NCBI RefSeq assembly: GCF_011492945.1
Contig: NZ_CP045119.1
Coordinates: forward strand, 62,001 to 126,000
Reading direction: 5' to 3'
Source: Rubrobacter tropicus
GTDB taxonomy: Bacteria > Actinomycetota > Rubrobacteria > Rubrobacterales > Rubrobacteraceae
DNA: 64,000 nt
The position numbers and the translations under genes are program-made. Below are positions 41,471 to 50,416 of this stretch, piece after piece (position 1 is the stretch's first letter; each line of letters starts with the position of its first letter). The notes under the pieces are model-generated. The model did no database searches. It worked only from the letters and a program-made list of their open reading frames with translations, and was not told the DNA's origin.

Positions 41471-42786
41471 CGAGCCCTGAGGAGTTGCTCAAGAGGCACA
41501 AGGCCGTGATGCCTGGTTGGATCTCGCTCTACTACGACGAGCCAATGGAGATCTCCCACGGCGAAGGCTTCAAGGTCTGGGACTCGGAAGGCAACGAGTA
41601 CCTGGACTTTTTCGGCGGGATCGTCACGACCATAAGCGGCCACAACATCCCCGAGATCGTCGAGGCCGTGCGCGAGCAGGCCGGCAAGGTCATGCACTCC
41701 TCGACGCTCTACCTCATAGAGAACCAGGTGAAGCTGGCCGAGAAGCTGATCGAGCTTTCACCCATCTCCGGCGACCAGAAGGTCTTCTTCGTGAGCAGCG
41801 GCTCGGAGGCGAACGAGGCGGCGCTCCTCTTCGCGACCCAGCACCGCCGCTCCAGCGAGGTCCTCGCGATGCGCGGCTCCTACCACGGCGGCTCCTTCGG
41901 AACGATGGGCATCACGGGCCAGAGCACCTGGCGCCCGACGAGCCGCTCCGCCCTGGACGTGACCTACGCGATGCCCCCCCACCACTCCTACTCCTCGCTC
42001 TACGGCCGCTACGAGAAGGACGATCCGGAATTTGCAAAAGCGTGCGCCGACGACCTGCGCAACCTCATCCGAACCGCGACGACGGGCCACGTCGCGGCCC
42101 TCATAGCCGAGCCCGTGCAGGGAGTAGGTGGCTTCATAGAGCTGCCGCCGGAGTACATAAGGGGGGTAAAGGAAGTCCTCGACGAGACGGGCATCCTGTA
42201 CATCTCCGATGAGGTCCAGACGGCGTTTGGCAGGACGGGATCCCACTTCTGGGGCATAGAGGAGTCCGGGATAGAGCCCGACATGATCACGCTGGCAAAG
42301 GGCCTCGGCAACGGCCTCGCCATCGGCGCCGTGGTGGGCCGGGCCGAGATCGTAGACTCCATGTCCGGCAAGCTCCATCTCGCCACCTTCGGCGGCAACC
42401 ACATAAGTACCGCCGGCGCCCTGGCGAACCTGAACTACATCCTGGACAACGACCTCCAGAAGAACGCGGACGAGGTCGGCGGCTACCTGAAAGACCGTCT
42501 CGTAAACATGGCGAAGGAGAGCCCCCTCGTCGGCGAGGTCCGGGGCCGCGGCCTGATGCTGGCCCTGGAGATGGTCGGCCCCGACGGCGAACCGAACCCG
42601 GCCGCCGCCGTCCGCTTCCTGCAGGCCTGCCGCGAACGGGGCGTCCTCGTCGGCAAGGGCGGCATCGGCGCGAACGCCGTCCGCATCTCGCCGCCCCTCA
42701 CCATCACGCGCGAGGCCGCCGAAGAGGCCGCACGCGCCTTCGAGGAAGCCCTGGCCGTCACCGGCGAAGCCGCAAAGGTCGGCTAG
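41467..42786 (+). CDS. Class III aminotransferase (probable beta-alanine:2-oxo acid)
   Basis: About 439 residues, PLP-dependent fold type I, class III. Signatures: FFGGIVTTISGHNIPEIVEA, VSSGSEANEAALLFATQHRR, RGSYHGGSFGTMGITG, IAEPVQGVGGFIELP, ISDEVQTAFGRTGSHFWG, and MITLAKGLGNGLAIGAV with the Schiff-base lysine. It resembles AGXT2-type enzymes that use glyoxylate or pyruvate. Within this operon it should convert beta-alanine to malonate semialdehyde. ATG 41467 overlaps the dihydropyrimidinase stop (ATGA). Confidence 0.87.
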   Translation: MTSPEELLKRHKAVMPGWISLYYDEPMEISHGEGFKVWDSEGNEYLDFFGGIVTTISGHNIPEIVEAVREQAGKVMHSSTLYLIENQVKLAEKLIELSPISGDQKVFFVSSGSEANEAALLFATQHRRSSEVLAMRGSYHGGSFGTMGITGQSTWRPTSRSALDVTYAMPPHHSYSSLYGRYEKDDPEFAKACADDLRNLIRTATTGHVAALIAEPVQGVGGFIELPPEYIRGVKEVLDETGILYISDEVQTAFGRTGSHFWGIEESGIEPDMITLAKGLGNGLAIGAVVGRAEIVDSMSGKLHLATFGGNHISTAGALANLNYILDNDLQKNADEVGGYLKDRLVNMAKESPLVGEVRGRGLMLALEMVGPDGEPNPAAAVRFLQACRERGVLVGKGGIGANAVRISPPLTITREAAEEAARAFEEALAVTGEAAKVG

Positions 42787-44027
42787 TGCGAACCGGAGGC
42801 GTGGACGCCCGCCGCGCCGTCGAGGGGCTAAAAGAACTGGCCGAGCTGACGGGCGGCCCCGAAGGCGCCCGCCGCGTAGCCTGGACGGACGAGTGGACGA
42901 AGGCCCGCGAGTGGTTCCGGGGCAAGCTCGAAGAGGTAGACGGCATAACCGAGATAGAGACCGACGAGGCCGGCAACGTCTGGGCGACCGCCCCCGGCGA
43001 CTCCGAGAGGGCCGTCGTCCTCGGCGGCCACATAGACTCCGTCCCGAACGGCGGCTGGCTCGACGGCGCCCTCAACGTCGTCGGCGCCCTCGAAGTCATG
43101 CGCGCCCTCGCCCCGCAAAAACGCCCCGTGACTTTACGCCTCGTCGATTGGGCCGACGAAGAAGGGGCCCGCTTCGGCCGGAGCCTCTTCGGCTCGGGCT
43201 CCGCCGCCGGCGCCCTCAAACCCGACGACGTCCGAAACCTCAAGGACAAGGACGGCGTGGCCCTCCCCGACGCCCTGCGCGAGCACGGCGTCGACCTCGA
43301 CCGGGCAAACGAAGCAGGAAAGCAGCTAGAGAACGCCGTGGCTTACCTCGAGCTCCACATAGAGCAAGGCCCCGTCCTCGAAAGGATGGATCTGCCTTTG
43401 GGCGTCGTGCTCGGCACGTTCGGCGTGGAGCGCCACGCCGTCCGCTTCACGGGCCAGCACGCCCACTCCGGCTCGACCCCGATGGACGTGAGGCGCGACG
43501 CCTTTATCGCCGCGGCCCGGTCTGCGATAGCCTTCAGGGACGACGCCGCGGCGCGCGACGACGTGCGGGCCACCACCGGGTTCGTAAACGTCAGCCCCGC
43601 CATAGTCACGGCGTTCAACGGCTGGTGCGAGACGTCCCTCGACCAGCGCGCCCTCGACCCCGACGTGCTCGCCGACATGCTCCGGAAGGCGAAGGAGGCG
43701 AGCGAGAACGTCGCGCAGGAAGAAGGCGTCTCGGTCGAGTGGGAGAGGCTGTGGCAGATAGAGCCCATCCCCTTCGACGACCACCTGATAGAGCTCGCCG
43801 ACGAGGCCGTAAACGAGGTCGCAGGCGTCTCCCACCGCTTGCCGAGCGGGCCGCTCCACGACGCCGCCGAGATGGCCCGCCTCATGCCGACGGTCATGAT
43901 CTTCGTGAAAAGCTTGCGGGGCCTGAGCCACACCAAAGACGAGGACACGCCGGAAGAGGACATCGAACTGTCGGTGCGGGCGCTGCACCGGCTGACGGAG
44001 AAGACGATGGAGAAGCTGGTCAGCTAG
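42786..44027 (+). CDS. N-carbamoyl-beta-alanine / N-carbamoyl amino acid amidohydrolase (M20 family)
   Basis: A 413-residue zinc-dependent amidase of the allantoate amidohydrolase/beta-ureidopropionase group. Motifs: LGGHIDSVPNGGWLDGALNV (metal His/Asp), DWADEEGARFGRSLFGSGSA (catalytic Glu pair), YLELHIEQGPVLE, GQHAHSGSTPMDVRRD (dimer-domain His) and a C-terminal LPSGPLHDAAEMARL. In this operon it would release beta-alanine, CO2 and ammonia from N-carbamoyl-beta-alanine. GTG 42786 overlaps the preceding stop (TAGTG). The TAG stop is the first part of a repeat array. Confidence 0.88.
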   Translation: MRTGGVDARRAVEGLKELAELTGGPEGARRVAWTDEWTKAREWFRGKLEEVDGITEIETDEAGNVWATAPGDSERAVVLGGHIDSVPNGGWLDGALNVVGALEVMRALAPQKRPVTLRLVDWADEEGARFGRSLFGSGSAAGALKPDDVRNLKDKDGVALPDALREHGVDLDRANEAGKQLENAVAYLELHIEQGPVLERMDLPLGVVLGTFGVERHAVRFTGQHAHSGSTPMDVRRDAFIAAARSAIAFRDDAAARDDVRATTGFVNVSPAIVTAFNGWCETSLDQRALDPDVLADMLRKAKEASENVAQEEGVSVEWERLWQIEPIPFDDHLIELADEAVNEVAGVSHRLPSGPLHDAAEMARLMPTVMIFVKSLRGLSHTKDEDTPEEDIELSVRALHRLTEKTMEKLVS

Positions 44028-44120
44028 TCAGCACGCTTCGCCCTGCTCCGCAGGCCTCGCTCTCAGCTTGTCAGCCAAAAAGCTGAGGTGCTGGCAAGCT
44101 GAAATGCTGACAGGCTGGCG
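44025..44120. repeat. Octad repeat element between amidohydrolase and permease
   Basis: TAGTCAGC at the stop, then CTCTCAGCTTGTCAGCC (44059-44075). The opposite arm has 8-bp units GCTGAGGT, GCTGGCAA, GCTGAAAT, GCTGACAG, GCTGGCGA (44083-44122). It lies within what should be one transcription unit. Confidence 0.72.
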
Positions 44121-44143
44121 ACGACCGAAGGAAGGAGCGGCAC

Positions 44144-45667
44144 GTGGAACGCGAGCGCTACGGGGATTTCGGCTTTCACGACCCGGCAGAGCTGTCCAGG
44201 ATCAAGGCCGAGGTCATGTCGTCCAGCCTTTACAACGAGGACCTCGCGCCGACGGGACCCGAAGACCGGACGTGGACCACGTACAACATAGCGGCGCTCT
44301 GGATCGGGATGGCCATAGTCATCACCACGTACACTCTCGCCTCGGGCCTGATGGCCGCCGGGATGCTCTGGTGGCAGGCGCTGCTGACGATCTCGCTCGG
44401 GAACGTCCTCGTGCTCATACCGATGCTCCTGAACGCCCACGCGGGGACGAAGTGGGGGGTGCCTTTCCCGGTCTTCGTGCGGGCGTCTTTCGGGGTGCGG
44501 GGGGCCAACTTCGCGGCGATAGCCAGGGCGCTGGTCGCCTGCGGGTGGTTCGGGATACAGACCTGGATCGGGGGGTTGGCCTTGAGCTCCTTGATGGGGG
44601 CCATCTGGGGCGGGTGGGGCGACGTGCCGGGGAACACGGCGATAACCTTCATGGTGTTCTGGGCGATACAGGTCGTGATCATCTGGTTCGGCGTCGAGGG
44701 CGTGAAGTGGTTCGAGGCCTTCTCCGCGCCGCTCCTGATCGCCGGCAGCCTGGCGCTCCTGGCCTGGGGCATCTCGGCGGGCGGCGGGTTCGGGAACGTG
44801 CTCTCGTCCTCCACGGAGCTCCGGACCGGCAGCACCCCGTTCTGGACGCTTTTCTGGCCCTCGCTGGCGGCGAACGTGGGGTACTGGATCACGGTTTCCC
44901 TCAACATCCCGGACTTTACCCGCTACTCCCAGAGCCAGCGCTCGCAGGTCGTCGGCCAGGCCATAGGCCTCCCGCTCACGATGACGGCGTTCTCGTTTAT
45001 AGGGATAGCGGTCACGGCGGCCACCATCGTCGTGTTCGACGAGGCGATCTGGGACCCCGTCCAGCTAATCACCCGCCTTCTGACCGACCTTCCCGTAGTC
45101 CTCATAATCGCCATGGTCATCATCGCCATAGCCCAGATCTCGACCAACATGGCGGCGAACGTCGTCTCGCCCTCGTTCGACTTCTCCAACCTGGCGCCGA
45201 AGTACATCTCGTTCAGGATGGGCGGGCTCATCACGGCGCTGCTCGGCATAGTCTCTTTCCCGTGGGTGCTCTTCAACAACGTCGGGGCCTACATCTTCAC
45301 GTGGCTCGTCGGCTACGGGAGCCTGCTCGGGGCGATAGGGGCCGTGATGATCGTGGACTACTGGATACTTCGCAAGAGGCACCTCGACCTCGCCGACCTC
45401 TACAAGCACGAAGGCCGCTACGCCTACTCCGGCGGCTGGAACTGGCGCGCGATCCTCGCCGTCCTCGTCGGCGTCGTCCCGGTGGTCCCCGGCTTCCTGA
45501 AGGCGGCGTCCACCCCCGGCGGCATCGTCGAGAACCCGACCTTCATAGACAGCCTCTACACCTACGGCCTCTTCTTCACCTTCCTGGTCGCCGGGATCGT
45601 GTACCTGGTCCTCTCCCTCGCCACCGGCGGCGCCACCGAACCGGCCCGGGAGCCCGAGACGGCGTAA
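44144..45667 (+). CDS. NCS1 family uracil/hydantoin/allantoin permease
   Basis: A 507-residue permease with about twelve helices, of the Mhp1/PucI branch. N-terminal EDRTWTTYNIAALWIGMAIV, GLMAAGMLWWQALLTISLGN, NAHAGTKWGVPFPVFVRASF and CGWFGIQTWIGG are characteristic. FTRYSQSQRSQVVGQAIGLP holds the middle NCS1 motif. It differs clearly from the NCS1 gene at 38349, suggesting different substrates (for example cytosine versus uracil, dihydrouracil or hydantoin). GTG 44144 has GGAAGGAG upstream. Confidence 0.9.
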   Translation: MERERYGDFGFHDPAELSRIKAEVMSSSLYNEDLAPTGPEDRTWTTYNIAALWIGMAIVITTYTLASGLMAAGMLWWQALLTISLGNVLVLIPMLLNAHAGTKWGVPFPVFVRASFGVRGANFAAIARALVACGWFGIQTWIGGLALSSLMGAIWGGWGDVPGNTAITFMVFWAIQVVIIWFGVEGVKWFEAFSAPLLIAGSLALLAWGISAGGGFGNVLSSSTELRTGSTPFWTLFWPSLAANVGYWITVSLNIPDFTRYSQSQRSQVVGQAIGLPLTMTAFSFIGIAVTAATIVVFDEAIWDPVQLITRLLTDLPVVLIIAMVIIAIAQISTNMAANVVSPSFDFSNLAPKYISFRMGGLITALLGIVSFPWVLFNNVGAYIFTWLVGYGSLLGAIGAVMIVDYWILRKRHLDLADLYKHEGRYAYSGGWNWRAILAVLVGVVPVVPGFLKAASTPGGIVENPTFIDSLYTYGLFFTFLVAGIVYLVLSLATGGATEPAREPETA

Positions 45668-45677
45668 GGAGCAACGG

Positions 45678-46334
45678 ATGCCAGACGCGACCACCTACGG
45701 CCTCTTCGTCCTCGCCTCGCTGGCGCTGACGCTCGTGCCGGGCCCCGCGGTCCTCTACATCGTCGCCCGCAGCGTCGAGGGAGGACGGCCCGCCGGCCTG
45801 GTCTCCGTCCTCGGAATAACTACGGGGGGTTTGCTGCACACCGCCTTCGCCGCCGTCGGGCTCTCGGCGATCCTGGCCTCCTCAGCTACCGCTTTCGCGG
45901 TCGTGAAATGGGTGGGCGTGGCGTACCTCGTCTACCTCGGCTTGCGGCGCATCCTCACCCCCGACGCCACCACCCACGAGAACGCGCCCCGTGCGGCCGA
46001 GCCGGAGCCGCCTCTACGTATCTTCTGGCAGGCCGTGCTCGTGGACCTCTTGAATCCGAAAGTCGCGCTGTTCTTCCTCGCCTTCCTGCCGCAGTTCGTG
46101 GACCCTTCACAAGGGGCGGCGTGGGCCCAGATCCTGGCCCTCGGCCTGACGTTCGCGGCGGTCGGCCTCTGCACCGACGGCCTCTACGCCTTGCTCTCCG
46201 GCACCGCCGCCGACTGGCTGAAGCGGAGAATGAGCGGCAACGCGGGCTTCCGGCGGTTGCAACGCTACCTTTCCGGCAGCGTCTACCTCGCGCTCGGTGC
46301 GGGCGCAGCCATCTCCGGCTCGGGAAAGGATTGA
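45678..46334 (+). CDS. LysE/RhtB family exporter
   Basis: A 218-residue inner-membrane exporter. The N-terminal helix carries the LysE motif LALTLVPGPAVLYIVARSVE, followed by GRPAGLVSVLGITTGGLLHT, VVKWVGVAYLVYLGLRRI and a second half with DLLNPKVALFFLAFLPQFV, the family's NPK motif. It may export an amino acid such as beta-alanine or homoserine; the substrate is inferred only from the operon. ATG start 10 bases after the permease stop. Confidence 0.88.
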   Translation: MPDATTYGLFVLASLALTLVPGPAVLYIVARSVEGGRPAGLVSVLGITTGGLLHTAFAAVGLSAILASSATAFAVVKWVGVAYLVYLGLRRILTPDATTHENAPRAAEPEPPLRIFWQAVLVDLLNPKVALFFLAFLPQFVDPSQGAAWAQILALGLTFAAVGLCTDGLYALLSGTAADWLKRRMSGNAGFRRLQRYLSGSVYLALGAGAAISGSGKD

Positions 46335-46338
46335 CGGT

Positions 46339-47349
46339 ATGGACTTCGCCGTAACCCTCCAGACGAACCCGCCCGCCTCGCGTGTCATTGAGTTAACACA
46401 AAGAGCCGAACGGCACGGCTTCACCCACGCCTGGACCTTCGACTCGCACATCCTCTGGCAGGAGCCCTACGTCATCCACTCCCAGATGCTCTCGGCCACC
46501 GAGCGTATAGTCGTCGGCCCCTTCGTAACCAACCCGGTAAGCCGCGACCCTTCGGTGACGGCCTCCACTTTCGCCACCCTCAACGACATGTTCGGCAATC
46601 GCACCATCTGCGGCATCGGCCGCGGCGACTCCGTGGTCCGCGTCCTCGGCCGCAAGCCGACCACGCTGCGCCAGCTAGAAGAGGCGATGCGAGTCATAAA
46701 AGACCTCGCCGAGGGCCGGGAGACGGAGTACTCCGGCGTGAACGTCAAGATCCCGTGGGTCGAGGACGGCAAGCTCGACGTGTGGATGGCCGGCTACGGC
46801 CCCAGGGCCCTGAGCCTCGTCGGTCGCAAGGCCGACGGCTTCATCCTCCAGCTCGCCGACCCCGTCATCCTGGAGTGGACCATGAAGCACGTCCACGACG
46901 CCGCCAGAGAAGCGGGCCGGGATCCTGAGGAAGTCAAGATCTGCGTGGCGGCCCCGGCCTACGTCGGAGAAGACCTCGCCCACCAGCGCGACCAGTGCCG
47001 CTGGTTCGGGGGCATGGTCGGAAACCACGTGGCGGATCTCGTGTCACGGTACGGCGAGGACGGCGACGTCCCGCACGCCCTGACCGACTACATAAAGGCC
47101 CGCCAGGGCTACGACTACAGCCACCACGGCCAGGCCGGCAATCCCACCACCGACTTCGTCCCGGACAATATCGTGGACCGTTTCTGCGTCCTCGGCACCG
47201 TCGAAGACCACCTGCAAAAGCTGGCCGAGCTAAAAGACCTCGGCGTCGACCAGTTCAACGTCTACCTCATGCACGACGCGATGGACGAGACGCTGGATGT
47301 TTACGGGCGGGAGATCATGCCGTCGGTGGGCGCAAAGCGGGCGGTCTGA
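46339..47349 (+). CDS. F420-dependent LLM-class oxidoreductase (TIGR03842-like)
   Basis: A 336-residue luciferase-like TIM-barrel protein: VIELTQRAERHGFTHAWTFD, VGPFVTNPVSRDPSVTASTF, RTICGIGRGDSVVRVLGRKP and VWMAGYGPRALSLVGRKADG. These fit the LLM F420-dependent oxidoreductase group I associate with pyrimidine catabolic clusters. ATG 46339 follows the LysE stop by 4 bases with AAAGGA upstream, so it is part of this operon. No other enzyme able to reduce or oxidise a pyrimidine ring is encoded nearby. Confidence 0.85.
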   Translation: MDFAVTLQTNPPASRVIELTQRAERHGFTHAWTFDSHILWQEPYVIHSQMLSATERIVVGPFVTNPVSRDPSVTASTFATLNDMFGNRTICGIGRGDSVVRVLGRKPTTLRQLEEAMRVIKDLAEGRETEYSGVNVKIPWVEDGKLDVWMAGYGPRALSLVGRKADGFILQLADPVILEWTMKHVHDAAREAGRDPEEVKICVAAPAYVGEDLAHQRDQCRWFGGMVGNHVADLVSRYGEDGDVPHALTDYIKARQGYDYSHHGQAGNPTTDFVPDNIVDRFCVLGTVEDHLQKLAELKDLGVDQFNVYLMHDAMDETLDVYGREIMPSVGAKRAV

Positions 47350-48612
47350 TTGGGGTCGGATTCTATCGTCCGAGACCCGTCCCTCGCCCCTGACGGGCAT
47401 CGAAAGATCGACTGGGCCGCCGAACATTCGCCCGTCCTGAACCGGGTGCGCGACGAGTACCTGAAGGACGGCACCTTCGAGGGCCTCGGCGTCGGCGTCG
47501 CCCTCCCCATCGAGGCAAAGACGGCCTACCTGACGATCGTGCTGGCCGAGGCCGGCGCCGACGTCTCCGTGGCGAGCCCTGGCCCGTTCTTCGTGCAGGA
47601 CGACGTGGCGGCGGCCCTCGCCGAACGCGGCGTGACGGTCTACGCCTCTTCGGAGGCAGATCCCCTCGAAGCCGACCGCGAGTTGGAGCGGGTCCTCGAC
47701 CGGGTGGCAGGCGGCCGGGACGCCGTCCTCATAGACGACCGGGCCGGCCTGACCCGCCTCGCGCACACGACGCGTAAAGGGTTGCTCCCGCGCATCCGGG
47801 GGTCGTCCGAGGAGACGACGAGCGGGGTCGCGAAGTTCAGGGCGATGGAGCGGGAGGGTGTCCTGGAGTTCCCGACGCTCGCGGCGAACGACGCCCGCTG
47901 CAAGTACCTCTTCGACAACCGCTACGGCACGGGCCAGTCGGCCATCACCGCCATCATGCAGAACACGAACCTCATGATGGGCGGCAAGCGCCTCGTCGTG
48001 CTCGGGTACGGCTGGTGCGGCAAGGGCATAGCCCGCTATGCGGCCGGGCTCGGCGCCCGCGTCTCCGTCTGCGAGGTCGACCCCGTGCGTGGCCTCGAAG
48101 CCTACGCCGACGGCTTCGACGTGCTGCCGGCGTTAGACGCGTGCGAGCGGGGCGAGATCTTCGTAACCGCCACCGGCAGCACGGACGTATTGACGCGCGA
48201 GCACTTCGAGAGGATGCGGGATGGCGCCATTCTGGCGAACGCCGGCGGGGTGGACGTCGAGATAGACGTGGATGGCTTGAGAGAAGCCTCCTCCGGCTCG
48301 CGCGAGGTGCGGCGCAACGTCGAGGAGTTCGACCTCGAGGGACGCAAGATCTACCTGGTCGGAAGGGGCCTGGTCGTCAATTTGACGGCCGGGGACGGGC
48401 ACCCGGTCGAGATCATGGACCTCACCTTCGCCATCCAGGCCCTCTGCGCCCACCATTTGGCGAACAACGGCCACGCGCTCGAAAACCGGGTCCACCTGCT
48501 ACCCAAGGAGATAGACGATGAGGTGGCCCGCATAAAGCTCGACGCCGTCGGCATGGGCGTAGACTCCCTGACCTCCGAACAGGAGGAGTTCCTGGCCGGC
48601 TGGCGGGAGTAA
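47350..48612 (+). CDS. Adenosylhomocysteinase-like protein (short form)
   Basis: A 420-residue SAH hydrolase family protein. Seen: EETTSGVAKFRAMEREGVLE; NDARCKYLFDNRYGTGQS with the catalytic Lys and Asp; NAD fold VVLGYGWCGKGIARYAAGLG; FVTATGSTDVLTREHFERM; NAGGVDVEIDVD. The C-terminus ends LTSEQEEFLAGWRE and lacks the KPDHYRY tail of the long form, as in Thermotoga and archaeal enzymes. The usual DDGGDL motif reads DDRAGLT. It may act on a related nucleoside (e.g. inosylhomocysteine) rather than SAH. TTG 47350 directly follows the preceding stop. Confidence 0.83.
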   Translation: MGSDSIVRDPSLAPDGHRKIDWAAEHSPVLNRVRDEYLKDGTFEGLGVGVALPIEAKTAYLTIVLAEAGADVSVASPGPFFVQDDVAAALAERGVTVYASSEADPLEADRELERVLDRVAGGRDAVLIDDRAGLTRLAHTTRKGLLPRIRGSSEETTSGVAKFRAMEREGVLEFPTLAANDARCKYLFDNRYGTGQSAITAIMQNTNLMMGGKRLVVLGYGWCGKGIARYAAGLGARVSVCEVDPVRGLEAYADGFDVLPALDACERGEIFVTATGSTDVLTREHFERMRDGAILANAGGVDVEIDVDGLREASSGSREVRRNVEEFDLEGRKIYLVGRGLVVNLTAGDGHPVEIMDLTFAIQALCAHHLANNGHALENRVHLLPKEIDDEVARIKLDAVGMGVDSLTSEQEEFLAGWRE

Positions 48613-48721
48613 GGGGGGCTTCGCGCGGCTTTCAGCCGTCAGCTTTAAGCTGCAGCACGACCAAAGGGCTGACGGCTGATCGCACGGTAATCGGAAGCAT
48701 CGGCTTCCGATTACCGCCTTA
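48610..48721. repeat. Inverted heptad repeat element between convergent genes, TAA...TTA ended
   Basis: Left: TAA stop, GCTTTCA, GCCGTCA, GCTTTAA (48629-48649). Right: GGCTGACGGCTGATCGC (48668-48684), a 14-bp hairpin, then the TTA stop of the minus-strand gene. Confidence 0.72.
48685..48716 (-). terminator. 14-bp perfect hairpin after the ATP-grasp gene
   Basis: CGGTAATCGGAAGC (48685-48698) pairs with GCTTCCGATTACCG (48703-48716), loop ATCG, two bases beyond the minus-strand stop at 48719. No T run. Confidence 0.6.
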
Positions 48722-50269
48722 CCGCCGCGACTCCCGGTCCAGGACCTTGACGGTATCTTTGTAGAATTGTAGGGCTTTCTCGTGGCTGTCGCCGATGCAG
48801 ACGGTGCCGAGCTTGCCGTACTGGGAGAGGGCGCCTATGAGGTGGAAGATGACGCCCTGCTGGCTGGCGGAATCGAAGTGGAGGCCGTTGTTGACCGCGA
48901 TGTCTATGAGGTCGTCTGGGGTCAGGCCCTTGTAGTGCGGGCTCTGGAGGTTGTCCGAGGCGTAGTAGTAGCAGGGCCGGGCGCTTGGGGTGCAGTAGGT
49001 GCCGCTCTCGGGGTCGTAGACGCCGTCCGTGAGGAAGCGCAGGATCAAGTACGGGTGCGTGGTCCCGCCTTTTCTAAGGTTGATCTCGATGGCCGCGTGC
49101 TCCCACCCGTCCCCCCGCCTCATCGAGATGAAGTCGATGGCGAAACGCCCCATGGCCCCGCGCTTCTTGAGCACCTCCCCGACTTTCTCCCCGGCCTCCT
49201 TGAGGTCCCTGCAGTAGGCCTCGTCGGCGGGGAAGGTGCTTCCGAGGAAGATCTGGCCGGAAGGCCCGCCGAGCACCTGGTCGTGGGTCGACACGACCGA
49301 GGCTTCCCCGATGGGGTTTATGCGGCACTGCACCGAGGGCGAACGTACCTCGTCCCCCTCCATCCAGCACTCGACGATCCCACCCATCTCCCGGAACTTT
49401 CCCTCGTAATGCTCCCAGCTCTCCCCGTTGGCCTCGAACCTCGTGCGCCTTGGCAACTCCTTTCCCACCCACCCCGCGAGGTCTTTGCCACCCGGCGCGC
49501 CATCGTAGGAGAAGACGGCGTTCCCCTCGCCGGAGAAGCCCTCGTCCAGCTTTATGGCGACGCGGCCTAAAGTCGGGTCCCTGCGCTTGAGCTCGACGAC
49601 GGCCTCGTGGATGTCGTCCCCGTCGCGCAGGTTCTCGAAGCCGTCCGGCAGTGGGACGCCGGCCTCCCTGAAGAGCTGGCGGCTGCCGCTCTTGGTGCCG
49701 AGGGAGTTGAGGGCGGGGTCGTTGCCGTAGAGGGGGATGCCTAGCTGGACGGCCAGAGTCCTCTCCAGGCCCGTGCTGTTGAAGCAGGTGACGTGGGCCG
49801 AGTGGGGGTCCGGGATGGCCTCGCGGATGCGGTCCATCAGGCGCGGCCTGTCCAGGATCTTCTGCGTCAGCGGCACGTCCGAGGCGTCGTGGCAGGAGAG
49901 GAGGGTGAGCCGGCTGCGGGCGTGGCGCAGGGGCACGCCCGGCAAGAGGTGCAGGTAGTAGTCGATAACGGCGGTCGCCACGTGCTGGCTGGTGACGAAG
50001 ATCACGTTGGTGCGCGGCCTGCGCAGCAGCATCAGCATGCACAAGAGCCGCTCCTCGTAGTGGTGGACGCCCGAGATCTTGGCGAGCTCCTCGGAATCTA
50101 GCGAGAGGCTCGGCACCACGACGACGGTCTGGGGCGCCCGCGGGTCGGCGGCGAGCTTCCGGGCCAGCGGTTCGAGCCTCTCCTGCAACCGGGCAAAACG
50201 CCTGAGCTCTTCCCCCGAGCCCGGCTCAGTCGCCTGTTCTATCGTCGCGCGCTCCTCCGTCAGGCTCAC
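48719..50269 (-). CDS. PGM1-like ATP-grasp carboxylate-amine (peptide) ligase
   Basis: About 516 residues. The C-terminal two thirds is an ATP-grasp module: [58 protein letters not shown] (ATP loop), [20 protein letters not shown], and metal-binding [18 protein letters not shown]. The first about 150 residues form a pre-ATP-grasp domain ([20 protein letters not shown]). It resembles the peptide ligase PGM1-related group. Substrates are unknown; ligation of an amino acid or small peptide to a carboxylate is expected. The frame opens at 50338; GTG 50269 with GGAGG at 7 bases is preferred. No partner biosynthetic genes are adjacent. Confidence 0.8.
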   Translation of the reverse strand: MSLTEERATIEQATEPGSGEELRRFARLQERLEPLARKLAADPRAPQTVVVVPSLSLDSEELAKISGVHHYEERLLCMLMLLRRPRTNVIFVTSQHVATAVIDYYLHLLPGVPLRHARSRLTLLSCHDASDVPLTQKILDRPRLMDRIREAIPDPHSAHVTCFNSTGLERTLAVQLGIPLYGNDPALNSLGTKSGSRQLFREAGVPLPDGFENLRDGDDIHEAVVELKRRDPTLGRVAIKLDEGFSGEGNAVFSYDGAPGGKDLAGWVGKELPRRTRFEANGESWEHYEGKFREMGGIVECWMEGDEVRSPSVQCRINPIGEASVVSTHDQVLGGPSGQIFLGSTFPADEAYCRDLKEAGEKVGEVLKKRGAMGRFAIDFISMRRGDGWEHAAIEINLRKGGTTHPYLILRFLTDGVYDPESGTYCTPSARPCYYYASDNLQSPHYKGLTPDDLIDIAVNNGLHFDSASQQGVIFHLIGALSQYGKLGTVCIGDSHEKALQFYKDTVKVLDRESRR

Positions 50270-50416
50270 TGTGTAACCTCCGGTAAGGCCCGGCGCAAAA
50301 GCCGCCGGGAACTCTCTAGCTGCTCTCCTGACCCCCATTCTGCCATGTTACGTCTTTCCGGGCGGAAGAGGTCCATGGGGACGATGCGTATACTGGCCCA
50401 AAAAGCTGGGAGGGCT

